Of a stretch of 20,546 nucleotides of DNA, positions 13,376-20,546 are shown in pieces (within the stretch, counting starts at the first letter, position 1; the number at the start of each line of letters is the position of its first letter). The notes beneath the pieces are model-generated. The model saw nothing but the letters and a program-made list of their open reading frames with translations, did not search any database and was not told the origin of the DNA. A program made the translations under genes and the position numbers. Source of the stretch: Bordetella parapertussis (GTDB lineage: Bacteria; Pseudomonadota; Gammaproteobacteria; Burkholderiales; Burkholderiaceae_B); NCBI GenBank assembly GCA_945903445.1, contig CAMDNZ010000052.1:1-20546 (forward strand). Direction: 5' to 3'.

Positions 13376-14506
13376 TCAGTCGTACATGCGGTAGTTAACA
13401 TCGATGAGCGAATCACCCGTCGTCGGACGGGGGAACGGATTGCAGGCACGAATCCCACGCTCCACCGCAGTGTCGAATGCCGGGTTGCCAGACGACTTCG
13501 TTAACGTAACACGAGTGACCGTACTGCCCGACCCCAACTGGACCTGATATTGTGCCGCAGGATTCGACCCGCCGCTACGTGGTGGAGGTTGGAAAATGAC
13601 GCGAGGCTGCACGCACGCCCGCACCCGGGCACCGTAGCCGCTGTCGCGCCCCCCGCCTGCCTGGTTGCGGTCAGCGGTGCCGCCAGGGATACCGGCGGCG
13701 CCCATGGCTGAGTCGCGGAAGGCATCTTTCAATGCTTGTTCCTTGGCAGCGGCTGCCTTTTTGGCGGCAGCGGCTTTTTCTGCTGCGGCCTTCTTTTCAG
13801 CGACAGCTTTCTCGGCGGCAGCCTTTTCAGCTGCGGCTTTTTTTTCTACCGCCGCTTTTTCGGCTGCAGCTTTCTCGGCCACTGCCTTCTCGGCAGCCGC
13901 TTTCTCCGCAGCCGCTTTTTCTGCGGCAGCCTTTTCGGCCGCTGCTTTTTCTGCAGCCGCTTTCTTCTCGGCTGCCTTCTTCTCGGTAGCGGCCCGCTCG
14001 GCGGTGACGCGCTCTTTCTCCAAGCGTTGTTTTTCCGCCAGTTCGGCTTGCTTGCGCTCTTCTTCCAGTCGCGCTTTTTCCTTCGCCGCCTGTGCGGCAC
14101 GCTCGGCCTCTTCCTCCTTCGCGCGCTTCTTGCGCTGCTCTTCGAGCGCGATCTCGGGATCGGGTCGCTCGGGGGGCTGTACCGTGGGCTTCGGTGGCGG
14201 AGGAGGAGGCGGTGGAGGTTCGGGCGGCGGCGGGGGCGGCGGCTCAGGAGGCGTAGGTGTCGGCTCCGGCTGCGGCTGGGGCTCTGGGGTCGGCTCGGGC
14301 GGCCGGGCGTCGGGCGACACGCCATCAGCCCATAACTCGACCTGAACCGGACCGGGCGTCTCCGATTGCCAGTCCATCCCGAATATCAACACCAGCAACA
14401 GCAGAACGTGCGCAGCCATCGCCAAGGCGAAGGCCTTGCGGTTGTCATGCGCTTCCGGTCGGCTGGGCGGCGCGGATTGCGGGTCGTCAAAAGGGGGGGG
14501 CGTCAT
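13376..14506 (-). CDS. tolA: Cell envelope integrity protein TolA
   Basis: The protein has 376 residues. Domain I has one helix (about residues 25-44, LAMAAHVLLLLVLIFG) including His33, which corresponds to the SHLS-motif histidine that contacts TolQ/TolR; the serine four residues before is Ala here. Residues about 69-115 are Pro/Glu-rich with long proline runs. Residues about 116-265 form a charged helical stalk dominated by KAAAE repeats. Domain III (about 266-376) carries CVQPRVIF, YQVQLGSGSTVTRVTLTKSSG and FDTAVERGIRACNPFP, with the disulfide cysteine pair typical of TolA/TonB-like C-terminal domains. TolA transmits proton-motive force from TolQR to TolB/Pal and is also a receptor for colicins and phages. 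It lies 42 bases after tolR. Confidence 0.95.
   Translation of the reverse strand: MTPPPFDDPQSAPPSRPEAHDNRKAFALAMAAHVLLLLVLIFGMDWQSETPGPVQVELWADGVSPDARPPEPTPEPQPQPEPTPTPPEPPPPPPPEPPPPPPPPPKPTVQPPERPDPEIALEEQRKKRAKEEEAERAAQAAKEKARLEEERKQAELAEKQRLEKERVTAERAATEKKAAEKKAAAEKAAAEKAAAEKAAAEKAAAEKAVAEKAAAEKAAVEKKAAAEKAAAEKAVAEKKAAAEKAAAAKKAAAAKEQALKDAFRDSAMGAAGIPGGTADRNQAGGGRDSGYGARVRACVQPRVIFQPPPRSGGSNPAAQYQVQLGSGSTVTRVTLTKSSGNPAFDTAVERGIRACNPFPRPTTGDSLIDVNYRMYD
13735..13990 (-). repeat. Repeats encoding KAAAE units in the TolA stalk
   Basis: Imperfect 15-base units such as GCGGCAGCCTTTTC and GCCGCTGCTTTTTC (plus-strand reading) repeat about fifteen times, each encoding K-A-A-A-E or a variant. Codon choice varies from unit to unit. 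The tract may expand or contract by slippage or recombination. Confidence 0.85.
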
Positions 14507-14548
14507 CGATCTCGTATCTCGAAGAGGGCGTGCTCAAGGCGCGTCGGT

Positions 14549-15022
14549 TCAGCGCGCAGCCGGCGGCTTGTTCGGCATGGTCTTGGGCTTGTTGCCCGCA
14601 TTGCCCTGATCAACCAGCAAGCCCAGCCGGCTCACGCCGCTACTGCGCAGCTCGTCCATGACCGCCACGACGGTCTCGTAGGGCACCTTGCCATCGGCGG
14701 CGATCACCACCGGTGTGGTCGAGGTAATGCGCGACTGCACCTGGCTGACCAGTTCGGCTCGGGCGATGGTTTGCGGCGTCGCGCCGGGTTCGCGCATGCG
14801 CAGCGCAATGGTGCCGTCGTTCGACACTTGGACTTCCAGCGGCTTCGAAGGCACCTCGGCGGCCTGGCCGACCGTGGGCAGCTCGATCAAGCCCGGCGTC
14901 ACCAGAGGTGCGGTGACCATGAAGATGATCAACAGCACCAACATCACGTCGATATACGGCACGACGTTGATGTCGGCTTTCATGCGGCGGCCATGACGGC
15001 CGCCAGAGCGGACCGAAGGCAT
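14549..15022 (-). CDS. tolR: Tol-Pal motor protein TolR
   Basis: The ATG at 15022 overlaps the tolQ stop in the sequence TAATG and gives 157 residues; the open frame upstream lies inside tolQ. After a basic cytoplasmic tail (SGGRHGRRMKADINVVPYID) comes a single helix containing Asp25, the counterpart of the proton-pathway Asp23 of E. coli TolR. The periplasmic part has VQVSNDGTIALR and the C-terminal PVVIAADGKVPYETVVAVMD, as in the ExbD/TolR dimer domain. TolR forms the ion-conducting motor with TolQ and contacts peptidoglycan. The final 20 residues are Lys/Pro/Asn-rich. The TAATG overlap suggests translational coupling to tolQ. Confidence 0.96.
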   Translation of the reverse strand: MPSVRSGGRHGRRMKADINVVPYIDVMLVLLIIFMVTAPLVTPGLIELPTVGQAAEVPSKPLEVQVSNDGTIALRMREPGATPQTIARAELVSQVQSRITSTTPVVIAADGKVPYETVVAVMDELRSSGVSRLGLLVDQGNAGNKPKTMPNKPPAAR

Positions 15023-15702
15023 TAGCGCACCTGGCGTTGAAGGATGTTCAGGAACTCGTCGACGAAGCTGTCGAAACGGATCGCCAGTCGGTCGATGTCG
15101 TTGGTGTAGCGGTTGTAAGCGACCACGGCGGGAATGGCGGCGAACAGACCGATAGCGGTGGCGATCAATGCCTCGGCAATACCGGGTGCCACGGCAGCCA
15201 GCGTCGCTTGCTGCATGTTGGACAAGCCCATAAAAGCGTGCATGATGCCCCAAACGGTGCCCAGCAGACCGATATACGGGCTGACCGAACCGGCCGACGC
15301 CAGAAAGTTCAAGTGCGATTCCAGCGTATCCATCTCGCGCTGGTAGGCGGCGCGCATGGCGCGGCGCGGGCCGTCCAGTGCGGCGTTCACGTCACCCGCC
15401 GGGGCCGTGCGCCGCGACTTCAGGAATTCGGTCATGCCGGCGTCGAAAATGCGGGCCAGCGCGCCTTGCTCGGCCCGACGGCTGGCGACCGCCTGTTGCA
15501 GCATCGACAAATCGCCGCCCGACCAGAAATCGTCTTCGAAGCGGCGGGTTTGCTCGTTTGCTTTTTTCAGCGCAAAACGCTTGCTGAAAATATAGGTCCA
15601 CGACAGGATCGAGATGCCCAGCAGCATCACCATGATCAGCTGGACGGGCAGGCTGGCCTGCGAAATCAACGAGTACAACGACATGTTGTCGGGGGCTTGC
15701 AT
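15022..15702 (-). CDS. tolQ: Tol-Pal motor protein TolQ
   Basis: The protein has 226 residues and starts at the ATG at 15702, preceded by CCAGGAATAATC. The start lies before the ybgC stop, so the two overlap slightly. Three membrane helices are visible. The first is in ASLPVQLIMVMLLGISILSW. The second is in the conserved SPYIGLLGTVWGIMHAFMGL region. The third is in GIAEALIATAIGLFAAIPAV, which carries the conserved Thr of the proton channel. TolQ is the MotA/ExbB-like stator of the Tol-Pal system and sits at the inner membrane in a 5:2 complex with TolR. The 3' end overlaps tolR by one base. Confidence 0.97.
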   Translation of the reverse strand: MQAPDNMSLYSLISQASLPVQLIMVMLLGISILSWTYIFSKRFALKKANEQTRRFEDDFWSGGDLSMLQQAVASRRAEQGALARIFDAGMTEFLKSRRTAPAGDVNAALDGPRRAMRAAYQREMDTLESHLNFLASAGSVSPYIGLLGTVWGIMHAFMGLSNMQQATLAAVAPGIAEALIATAIGLFAAIPAVVAYNRYTNDIDRLAIRFDSFVDEFLNILQRQVR

Positions 15703-15704
15703 GA

Positions 15705-16166
15705 TTATTCCTGGAAAACTTTCAGCTTGGAACGGATCTCTGGGGGGATTTCCGCAGTTTTGAATTCCGCCGCGTCGATCGTACAGACTTGGATATTGCC
15801 CTGCGCGAGCAGTTCCCCGTTTCGTACGGCGGTTTGAGCGAAGTGTACCGAGGCGCGCCCAACTCGCGTGATGGTCGAGCGGATGGTCAACAAATCGTCC
15901 AGGCGCGCCGGTCGCAAGTAGCGTATATCGAGGCTATGCACCACAAAAATACGACTCAGGCGCTGCGCGATTTCCGATTGGTTGACACCCAAGGCACGCA
16001 GCCACTCGGTACGCGCGCGTTCGAAAAACTTCAAATAGTTGGCGTAGAACACGACCCCGCCGGCATCCGTGTCCTCGTAGTACACGCGCACGTCGAATTC
16101 GAACGCTCGCAGTTTCGCGCGCTCGGCATCGGTCTCGGGGGCCAAATTGGGGGTAGGTGCGTTCAA
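15705..16166 (-). CDS. ybgC: Acyl-CoA thioesterase YbgC (Tol-Pal associated)
   Basis: The preferred start is the TTG at 16166, which overlaps the proS stop in TTGA and follows GGAA at six bases; it gives 153 residues. No ATG, and no other good start, lies between it and the conserved fold, while the open frame upstream (to 16319) runs inside proS. The hot-dog domain shows RVYYEDTDAGGVVFYANYLKF with the catalytic Asp, then ERARTEWLRALG, and later RPARLDDLLTI. YbgC hydrolyses short-chain or malonyl acyl-CoA thioesters and interacts with acyl-carrier protein and phospholipid enzymes in the cytoplasm. It is the conserved first gene of tol operons. The overlap with proS suggests coupled translation. 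Confidence 0.92.
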   Translation of the reverse strand: MNAPTPNLAPETDAERAKLRAFEFDVRVYYEDTDAGGVVFYANYLKFFERARTEWLRALGVNQSEIAQRLSRIFVVHSLDIRYLRPARLDDLLTIRSTITRVGRASVHFAQTAVRNGELLAQGNIQVCTIDAAEFKTAEIPPEIRSKLKVFQE

Positions 16167-17896
16167 AGGGTTTCCAACTGCACGAGTACTTGAGCGAGGG
16201 CGTCTTCGGCAGGCAGGCGGGTGGCCTCCTCTGCGCGACGGGATTGCAATTCCACCACACCCTCTTTCAGTCCACGTTCTCCAACTGTTACCCGTAAGGG
16301 GACGCCAATGAGTTCCCACTCGGCAAACATCACCCCCGGGCGGGCGTCGCGGTCATCGATAATGACGTCCACGCCATGGGTTTTCAGGGCTTCGTACAAG
16401 GTGTTGGCAGTGTCACGCACCGTTTCACTTTTGCTCCAACCCACGCAACAAATCACCACCTCGAAGGGCGCGATGCTACGCGGCCAGATAATACCCTTTC
16501 CGTCGTGATTTTGTTCGATCGCCGCACCCACGATACGAGTGATGCCGATGCCATAGCAGCCCATCTGCATCAGAGCGGGTTTGCCCGTTTCGTCCAAGAA
16601 AGTGGCTTTCAGCGCTTCCGAGTATTTGGTGCCCAAAAAGAACACATGACCCACCTCGATACCGCGTTGCAATGCCAGGGGGCCGCCGTCGTCCGGCGCA
16701 GCGTCGCCTTCGACGACGTTGCGCAAATCGGCCACATGGGCCGGTTCAGGCAAATCGCGGGCCCAGTTCACGCCTGTGAAGTGCGCGTCTTCGTGGTTGG
16801 CACCGCAAATGAAGTCCGCCATATTAGCGACCGTCGTGTCGGCGACCACCTTGACGGGCAAGGCCGTGCCCACCGGTCCGAGGTAGCCCGGCTTGCAACC
16901 GAAGTGTTCGACGATCTCGGATTCGGTGGCAAAACGAAAGCCCTGGTCTAGGCCGGGCACTTTGGCGGCTTTGATCTCGTTCAGTTCGTGGTCGCCACGC
17001 AGCAGCAACAGCCAGATTTGCACCTTGCCTTCGGCCCGCTCGCTGGCCAGCACGATCGATTTCACTGTCTGGGTCAAGGGCACGCCCAACTGGGCGGCCA
17101 CGTCGGCACATTTGGCTGCGCCCGGGGTGGGCGTGTCGACCATCGGTGCGCCCGGCGCTGCGCGGGTAGGCAGCAGGCAGCATGCCTCGGCCAGTTCGAT
17201 GTTGGCGGCGTACTGGGTGCGCGGGTTGTACACGATCAAGTCTTCGCCCGTATCGGCCACGACTTGAAACTCGTGGCTGCGCGAGCCGCCGATCGAGCCG
17301 GTGTCGGCCGCCACAGCACGGAAAGTCAGCCCCAGGCGTCCGAAAATACGCATGTAGGCAGCAAACATTACGTCGTAGCTGTGCGCAGCACCCGTTTCGT
17401 CACGATCGAACGAATAGGCGTCTTTCATTGTGAATTCGCGTCCGCGCATCAAGCCGAAGCGGGGGCGGCGTTCGTCGCGGAATTTCGTCTGAATGTGAAA
17501 GAAATTGACCGGCAACTGGCGCCAGCTATGGATTTCATTGCGGGCGATGTCGGTGATCACTTCTTCCGATGTGGGCTGCAACACGAAGTCGCGGTTGTGG
17601 CGGTCCTTGATGCGCAGCAGTTCCTGGCCGTATTGCTCCCAACGCCCCGATTCTTGCCACAGCTCGGCGGGTTGCACGACCGGCATCAGTAGCTCGAGGG
17701 CTCCCGCGTGCGTCATTTCTTCGCGCACAATGGTTTCGATCTTGCGAATCACGCGCAGCCCCAGGGGCATGTAGCTATAGATCCCGCCAGCCAGTTTTCG
17801 GATCATGCCCGCACGGGTCATGAGCTGGTGGCTGGCAATTTCCGCCTCGGAAGGCGCTTCTTTCAGTGTGTTCAGGTGGTAGTGAGAGGCGCGCAT
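16163..17896 (-). CDS. proS: Prolyl-tRNA synthetase (bacterial type with editing domain)
   Basis: At 577 residues this is a full bacterial-type ProRS. It opens with MRASHYHLNTLKEAPSEAEI and the motif 1 region (RKLAGGIYSYMPLGLRVIRK). Motif 2 is seen as FRDERRPRFGLMRGREFTMK, and the class II motif 3 as MGCYGIGITRIVGAA. The insertion (editing) domain lies between motifs 2 and 3 (about residues 220-400) and includes KSIVLASERAEGKVQIWLLLLRGDHELNEIKAAK; it clears Ala-tRNA(Pro). The C-terminal anticodon-binding domain has VDVIIDDRDARPGVMFAEWELIGVP. The enzyme charges tRNA(Pro) with proline. It starts at the ATG at 17896, divergent from rppH, and its stop overlaps the ybgC start. Confidence 0.98.
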   Translation of the reverse strand: MRASHYHLNTLKEAPSEAEIASHQLMTRAGMIRKLAGGIYSYMPLGLRVIRKIETIVREEMTHAGALELLMPVVQPAELWQESGRWEQYGQELLRIKDRHNRDFVLQPTSEEVITDIARNEIHSWRQLPVNFFHIQTKFRDERRPRFGLMRGREFTMKDAYSFDRDETGAAHSYDVMFAAYMRIFGRLGLTFRAVAADTGSIGGSRSHEFQVVADTGEDLIVYNPRTQYAANIELAEACCLLPTRAAPGAPMVDTPTPGAAKCADVAAQLGVPLTQTVKSIVLASERAEGKVQIWLLLLRGDHELNEIKAAKVPGLDQGFRFATESEIVEHFGCKPGYLGPVGTALPVKVVADTTVANMADFICGANHEDAHFTGVNWARDLPEPAHVADLRNVVEGDAAPDDGGPLALQRGIEVGHVFFLGTKYSEALKATFLDETGKPALMQMGCYGIGITRIVGAAIEQNHDGKGIIWPRSIAPFEVVICCVGWSKSETVRDTANTLYEALKTHGVDVIIDDRDARPGVMFAEWELIGVPLRVTVGERGLKEGVVELQSRRAEEATRLPAEDALAQVLVQLETL

Positions 17897-17958
17897 AGTG
17901 TGGTTTCAGCAGATACGTATAATCGAATGTAATTGTATTGAATTCGGTGGGGGTGGCC
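17897..17958. promoter_or_regulatory. Divergent proS/rppH promoter region
   Basis: This 62-base AT-rich gap holds the promoters of both genes. On the plus strand TATAAT at 17918-17923 is a perfect -10 box, 36 bases before the rppH ATG. No clear -35 is seen at the usual spacing. The same patch read on the other strand gives TTATAC, a possible -10 for proS. Confidence 0.4.
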
Positions 17959-18531
17959 ATGTTGGACCGCGAAGGCTACCGCCCCAACGTCGGCATCATC
18001 CTCGTCAATACCAAAAACGAGGTCTTCTGGGGTAAGCGTATACGGGAACACGCTTGGCAGTTTCCGCAGGGTGGTATCAAGCACGGAGAAAGCCCCGTGC
18101 AGGCAATGTACCGCGAGCTTCACGAAGAAACGGGCCTACGGCCTGAGCATGTCCGAATTTTGGGGCGAACACGAGACTGGCTACGCTATAACGTACCAGA
18201 CAATTTTGTTCGTAGAGAATGGCGCGGACACTATAAAGGGCAGAAGCAGATCTGGTTTCTGCTTCGCTTGACAGGGCGCGACTGCGATGTGCGGTTGCGG
18301 GCTACTCCGCATCCAGAGTTCGACGCCTGGCGGTGGAGCGAATACTGGGTGCCGCTTGAAGCGGTCATCGAGTTCAAACGCGATGTGTATACGCGCGCCT
18401 TGAACGAGCTGTCCGCCATACTTTTCAAACGACAACAGGAGACGCGCTATTTGCGACAGCGCGTGCATGGCTCGCGTTCGCCCGAGCCGCCGCCAGAGGA
18501 TACAACTACACATGCGGGTTTTGCTGGTTGA
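17959..18531 (+). CDS. rppH: RNA pyrophosphohydrolase RppH (NudH, Nudix)
   Basis: The ATG at 17959 gives 190 residues beginning MLDREGYRPNVGIILVN, exactly the conserved start of betaproteobacterial RppH. A TTG at 17938 would add seven residues and is less likely. The Nudix box spans GGIKHGESPVQAMYRELHEE and the following TGL (about residues 36-58) with the full G-x5-E-x7-R-E-x2-E-E pattern that binds Mg2+. WRGHYKGQKQIWFLLRL is another family mark. RppH removes pyrophosphate from 5'-triphosphorylated mRNA and so starts RNase E-dependent decay. The C-terminal tail (about 30 residues) is basic and proline-rich. Its last 20 bases overlap the response-regulator gene. Confidence 0.96.
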   Translation: MLDREGYRPNVGIILVNTKNEVFWGKRIREHAWQFPQGGIKHGESPVQAMYRELHEETGLRPEHVRILGRTRDWLRYNVPDNFVRREWRGHYKGQKQIWFLLRLTGRDCDVRLRATPHPEFDAWRWSEYWVPLEAVIEFKRDVYTRALNELSAILFKRQQETRYLRQRVHGSRSPEPPPEDTTTHAGFAG

Positions 18532-19192
18532 GGACGAGCGCGACATGGCGTCGTGGCTGGTGCGGGCGTTGGCGCAAAGCGGTTTCGTGCCGGATCATGC
18601 GGCCGACGCCCGCGCGGCCGAAGCATTTATGGCCGGCACCGAATACGACGCGATCATCTTGGACCTGCGTTTGCCGGATAAGCACGGCCTGGTGCTGTTG
18701 CGCGAAATGCGCGAACGCGACGACCGGACTCCCGTGCTGCTGCTGACCGCGCAGGGGGCGTTGCAAGATCGCGTGCGGGGTCTAAATCTGGGCGCCGACG
18801 ACTTCCTGACCAAGCCCTTCGCACTCGAAGAGTTAGAAGCGCGCGTCACGGCATTGGTGCGTCGCAGCCGGGGCCGTCAACATCCGCGTCTGCAATGCGG
18901 TTCCTTGAGCTACGACGCCGAGAGCCGTGCATTTGCACTGGATGGCAACCTGTTGTTTCTAACCCCTCGCGAACACGCCGCACTGGCCGCATTGCTGACT
19001 CGCAGCGGACATCCCGTGGACAAGGCGCAATTGTTCGGCAAGGTGTTCAATCACGATAGCGACGCCAACCTCGACGCCATCGAGGTCGTTTTGCATCGCT
19101 TGCGTAAGAAGCTGGCAGGCAGCGATGTTCGCATCGTGACGGTGCGTGGGTTGGGCTATATGCTCGAAAGTGCCGAAAGTGCGCCTGTCTGA
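18512..19192 (+). CDS. OmpR/PhoB-family response regulator (TctD/QseB-like)
   Basis: The ATG at 18512 starts the canonical MRVLLVEDERDMASWLVRAL and gives 226 residues. An upstream in-frame ATG at 18467 would add an atypical leader. The receiver domain has the acidic pair E7/D8, the phosphoacceptor Asp51 in ILDLRLPD, Thr79 in LLLTA and Lys101 in FLTKPF. After a linker, the winged-helix DNA-binding domain (about residues 127-222) shows LTPREHAALAALL and VEVVLHRLRKKL-like residues (IEVVLHRLRKKL) and ends VRGLGYMLE. TctD-type regulators control tricarboxylate uptake genes, and QseB-type regulators control envelope and motility functions. The target is not known here. It overlaps rppH and the following kinase start, so the three are probably co-transcribed. 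Its partner kinase is broken by an IS. Confidence 0.94.
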   Translation: MRVLLVEDERDMASWLVRALAQSGFVPDHAADARAAEAFMAGTEYDAIILDLRLPDKHGLVLLREMRERDDRTPVLLLTAQGALQDRVRGLNLGADDFLTKPFALEELEARVTALVRRSRGRQHPRLQCGSLSYDAESRAFALDGNLLFLTPREHAALAALLTRSGHPVDKAQLFGKVFNHDSDANLDAIEVVLHRLRKKLAGSDVRIVTVRGLGYMLESAESAPV

Positions 19193-20426
19193 GGTCTCTT
19201 CCAGTGCGTCGAGCAAGGCTGAGCCGGACAGCGGCGATCGCCCGGCGAACAAGCGCAGACGTAGCGCCCGACTGAGCATTCGTGCGGTTCTGATCGCACT
19301 GCTCGTGCCTGGCCTGATTGGTCTGTTGGCGATAGACAGCTGGAACGATTACTGTACTTTGGCGGCCATCACGCAAGATGCTTACGACAATGCGCTGCTC
19401 GAACCGGCACGCGTGCTGGAATCCAGCATCGAAATGGATCACGATGGCGAGTTGCGGCTGACCGTGCCGCTTTACGCGCAAGCCATGCTGGAATCCCGCG
19501 CGGGCTTGCGCAAGTACTTCAGCATCGAAGCTTATCCCGATGGACAATGGCAAACACGCCAAGGCGCAGGCATGGTGTTGGCAGGCCTGTCCGAGATGCC
19601 GCGTCCGCCCCGACATCTGCTGGGCGAACTCAATGGCGATGGCCGCCCCGTTTACTACGATGCGGTCTATCGTAACGATCCGGTCAGAGTGGTGGCCATG
19701 GTGCGCGATATCTATCGCGGCGGTCGGGTTCGTCACGTCGGCATCATCGTCGCTGAAAGCGTGGGCCGCCGCGACGAGGTCGAACAGGCGGCGCGCAGCT
19801 CGGAGATTTCCCGCGATCTGCGCATGCTGGCGCTGGTGGCGGTGCTGGTTTGGTTCGGCGTCGCCTGGGCCATGCGGCCTTTGGCGCGGCTGCGCAACGA
19901 AATCCGATCGCGCTCGGCCGACGACCTGACACCTTTGGACGCGGGAGGGGTGCCGATCGAAGTCGTGCCCTTGGTCGAGGCGGTCAATCACCATGTCGAA
20001 CGCCATCGTCGAGTGCTCGACCAGCAGACTCGTTTCCTGGAGGACGCCTCGCATCAACTGCGCACCCCTTTGGCCATTATGTTGACCCAGACCCAGTTCG
20101 CCTTGCGCGAGAAAGATCCCGCTGCGATACGCGAGGGGCTATCGGCCGTCGTTCGACAGTTGGGTCAAACCCGGCGATTGACCGAACAGCTGTTATCGAT
20201 CGCACACGCCAGCCAGGAAGCGCCCATGGCACGCGAACCTCGCGATTTACGGCAGCTGGCGCGTCAGGCAGTCGTACAGTATTTACCCCTGGCGCGCGAG
20301 AAACAGCAGGATCTCGGGTGGTCGGGCACGTCCGACGATTCGGAGCCGGTATGGGCCGTGGTGAACGGGGCGGAAGTGCACGAAGTGCTGTCGAACTTGA
20401 TTTGTATTAGTCAAAACTTAATCTGA
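19170..20426 (+). pseudogene. Sensor histidine kinase (TctE/QseC-like) truncated by an IS element
   Basis: GTG codons at 19146, 19170 and 19179 could start the gene, all overlapping the regulator stop; 19170 is used here. The protein has a basic N terminus, TM1 in VLIALLVPGLIGLLAI (about residues 38-56), an extracytoplasmic domain of the 2CSK_N type (about 57-215, with YDNALLEPARVLESSIE), TM2 (about 217-237) and HAMP-like sequence. Then comes the H-box FLEDASHQLRTPLAIM with the phosphorylated His at 20052-20054. The native frame stops at LSNLI (20402). There the IS adds seven residues (CISQNLI) and a TGA. The rest of the N-box and the G1, F and G2 boxes are missing, so the product cannot bind ATP. 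It could only act, if at all, as a non-kinase. Confidence 0.92.
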
Positions 20427-20546
20427 CATTTTCGTTAACCTAGGGCAAGAGCCCTGAAAGGAAAAGTCAGAGATGAACATGGCCCAGAATCATAAGGTAA
20501 TCCGAAACAAGATAGGGCTGCTGAAGCTAGCCGAGCAGCTGGACAA
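20403..20546 (+). mobile_element. IS481-family insertion sequence, left end (continues off window)
   Basis: Foreign sequence begins at TGTATTAG (20403), inside the kinase N-box codons. The TG start and the TGTATTAGTCAAAACTTA terminal sequence followed by ATCTGACA at 20421-20428 fit the terminal inverted repeat of IS481-type elements. A small hairpin (AGGGC, AAGA loop, GCCCT at 20442-20455) precedes the transposase. The region is clearly AT-richer than its surroundings. The right end and target duplication lie outside the window. Confidence 0.85.
20473..20546 (+). CDS. IS481-family transposase, N-terminal fragment
   Basis: The ATG at 20473 (a second one at 20479 is equally possible) opens a frame to the window edge. 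It encodes MNMAQNHKVIRNKIGLLKLA and the following EQLD. This start is well known from a group of IS481-family transposases of about 340 residues, in which a helix-turn-helix domain follows at once and a DDE (rve) catalytic core comes later. Only the first 24 residues are visible, so neither the HTH nor the catalytic triad can be checked. GAAAGGAAAAG lies upstream as a likely ribosome-binding site. Confidence 0.8.
   Translation, partial: MNMAQNHKVIRNKIGLLKLAEQLD

Noticed and set aside
13735..13990. CRISPR-like regular repeats
   Set aside because: The units are in-frame 15-base coding repeats with no spacers.
13665..14345. 226-residue plus-strand open frame with AAAFSAAAFF repeats
   Set aside because: It is the complement of the TolA KAAAE tract and proline-rich region; the low complexity is inherited from tolA.
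16988..17692. 234-residue plus-strand open frame opposite proS
   Set aside because: It is antisense to conserved ProRS sequence and shows no domain.
19047..20057. 336-residue minus-strand open frame opposite the sensor kinase
   Set aside because: It is composed of His/Arg/Gln-rich residues mirrored from kinase codons; the plus-strand two-component genes explain the region fully.

Overview
The window is GC-rich bacterial DNA, densely coded on both strands. It most likely comes from a betaproteobacterium of the Alcaligenaceae/Burkholderiales. The main reason is a proS–ybgC–tolQ–tolR–tolA–tolB–pal–cpoB cluster flanked by a divergent rppH, together with the protein sequences themselves. The genus cannot be fixed from sequence alone. 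No rRNA, tRNA or CRISPR array was seen.

Left part (1-7724) is a series of mostly membrane or metal-related genes. In order they are: the 5' end of a DASS/SLC13-type anion permease (minus strand, running off the edge); an ACR3/BASS-type arsenite or organic-anion transporter; an MDR oxidoreductase whose stop overlaps that of the transporter; a DUF2946-like membrane protein and a PepSY-associated membrane protein, both with histidine-rich segments; a 61-residue lipoprotein converging on a TPR protein that resembles type III secretion chaperones (LcrH/SycD); the manganese exporter mntP behind a clear yybP-ykoY manganese riboswitch; and a MATE efflux transporter.

Middle part (7817-10630) holds a broken locus. 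The 3' part of a short-chain dehydrogenase (minus) meets the 3' part of a MAPEG-family gene (plus), and both 5' halves are missing. This looks like one deletion across a divergent gene pair. An MgtC-like membrane protein, a GNAT acetyltransferase of the phosphinothricin/MnaT type and an alpha/beta hydrolase follow.

Right part (10695-17896, minus strand) is the Tol-Pal envelope operon, read proS > ybgC > tolQ > tolR > tolA > tolB > pal > cpoB. Its stops and starts overlap or lie close together. TolQ/TolR/TolA form the proton-driven inner-membrane engine. TolB and Pal make the periplasmic and outer-membrane part. CpoB links the system to peptidoglycan synthesis at division. A strong intrinsic terminator sits between pal and cpoB, directly before the cpoB ribosome-binding site.

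The right end (17959-20546, plus strand) carries rppH (RNA pyrophosphohydrolase) overlapping a TctD/QseB-type response regulator, then a TctE/QseC-type sensor kinase. The kinase is cut by the left end of an IS481-family element inside its N-box, leaving it without an ATP-binding domain. The element continues beyond the window.

No wholly new system was identified. The observations most worth following are the deletion-fused SDR/MAPEG pair, the IS-inactivated kinase, the competing hairpins of the mntP riboswitch, the histidine-rich DUF2946/PepSY pair, the lone LcrH-like protein and the pal/cpoB attenuator.
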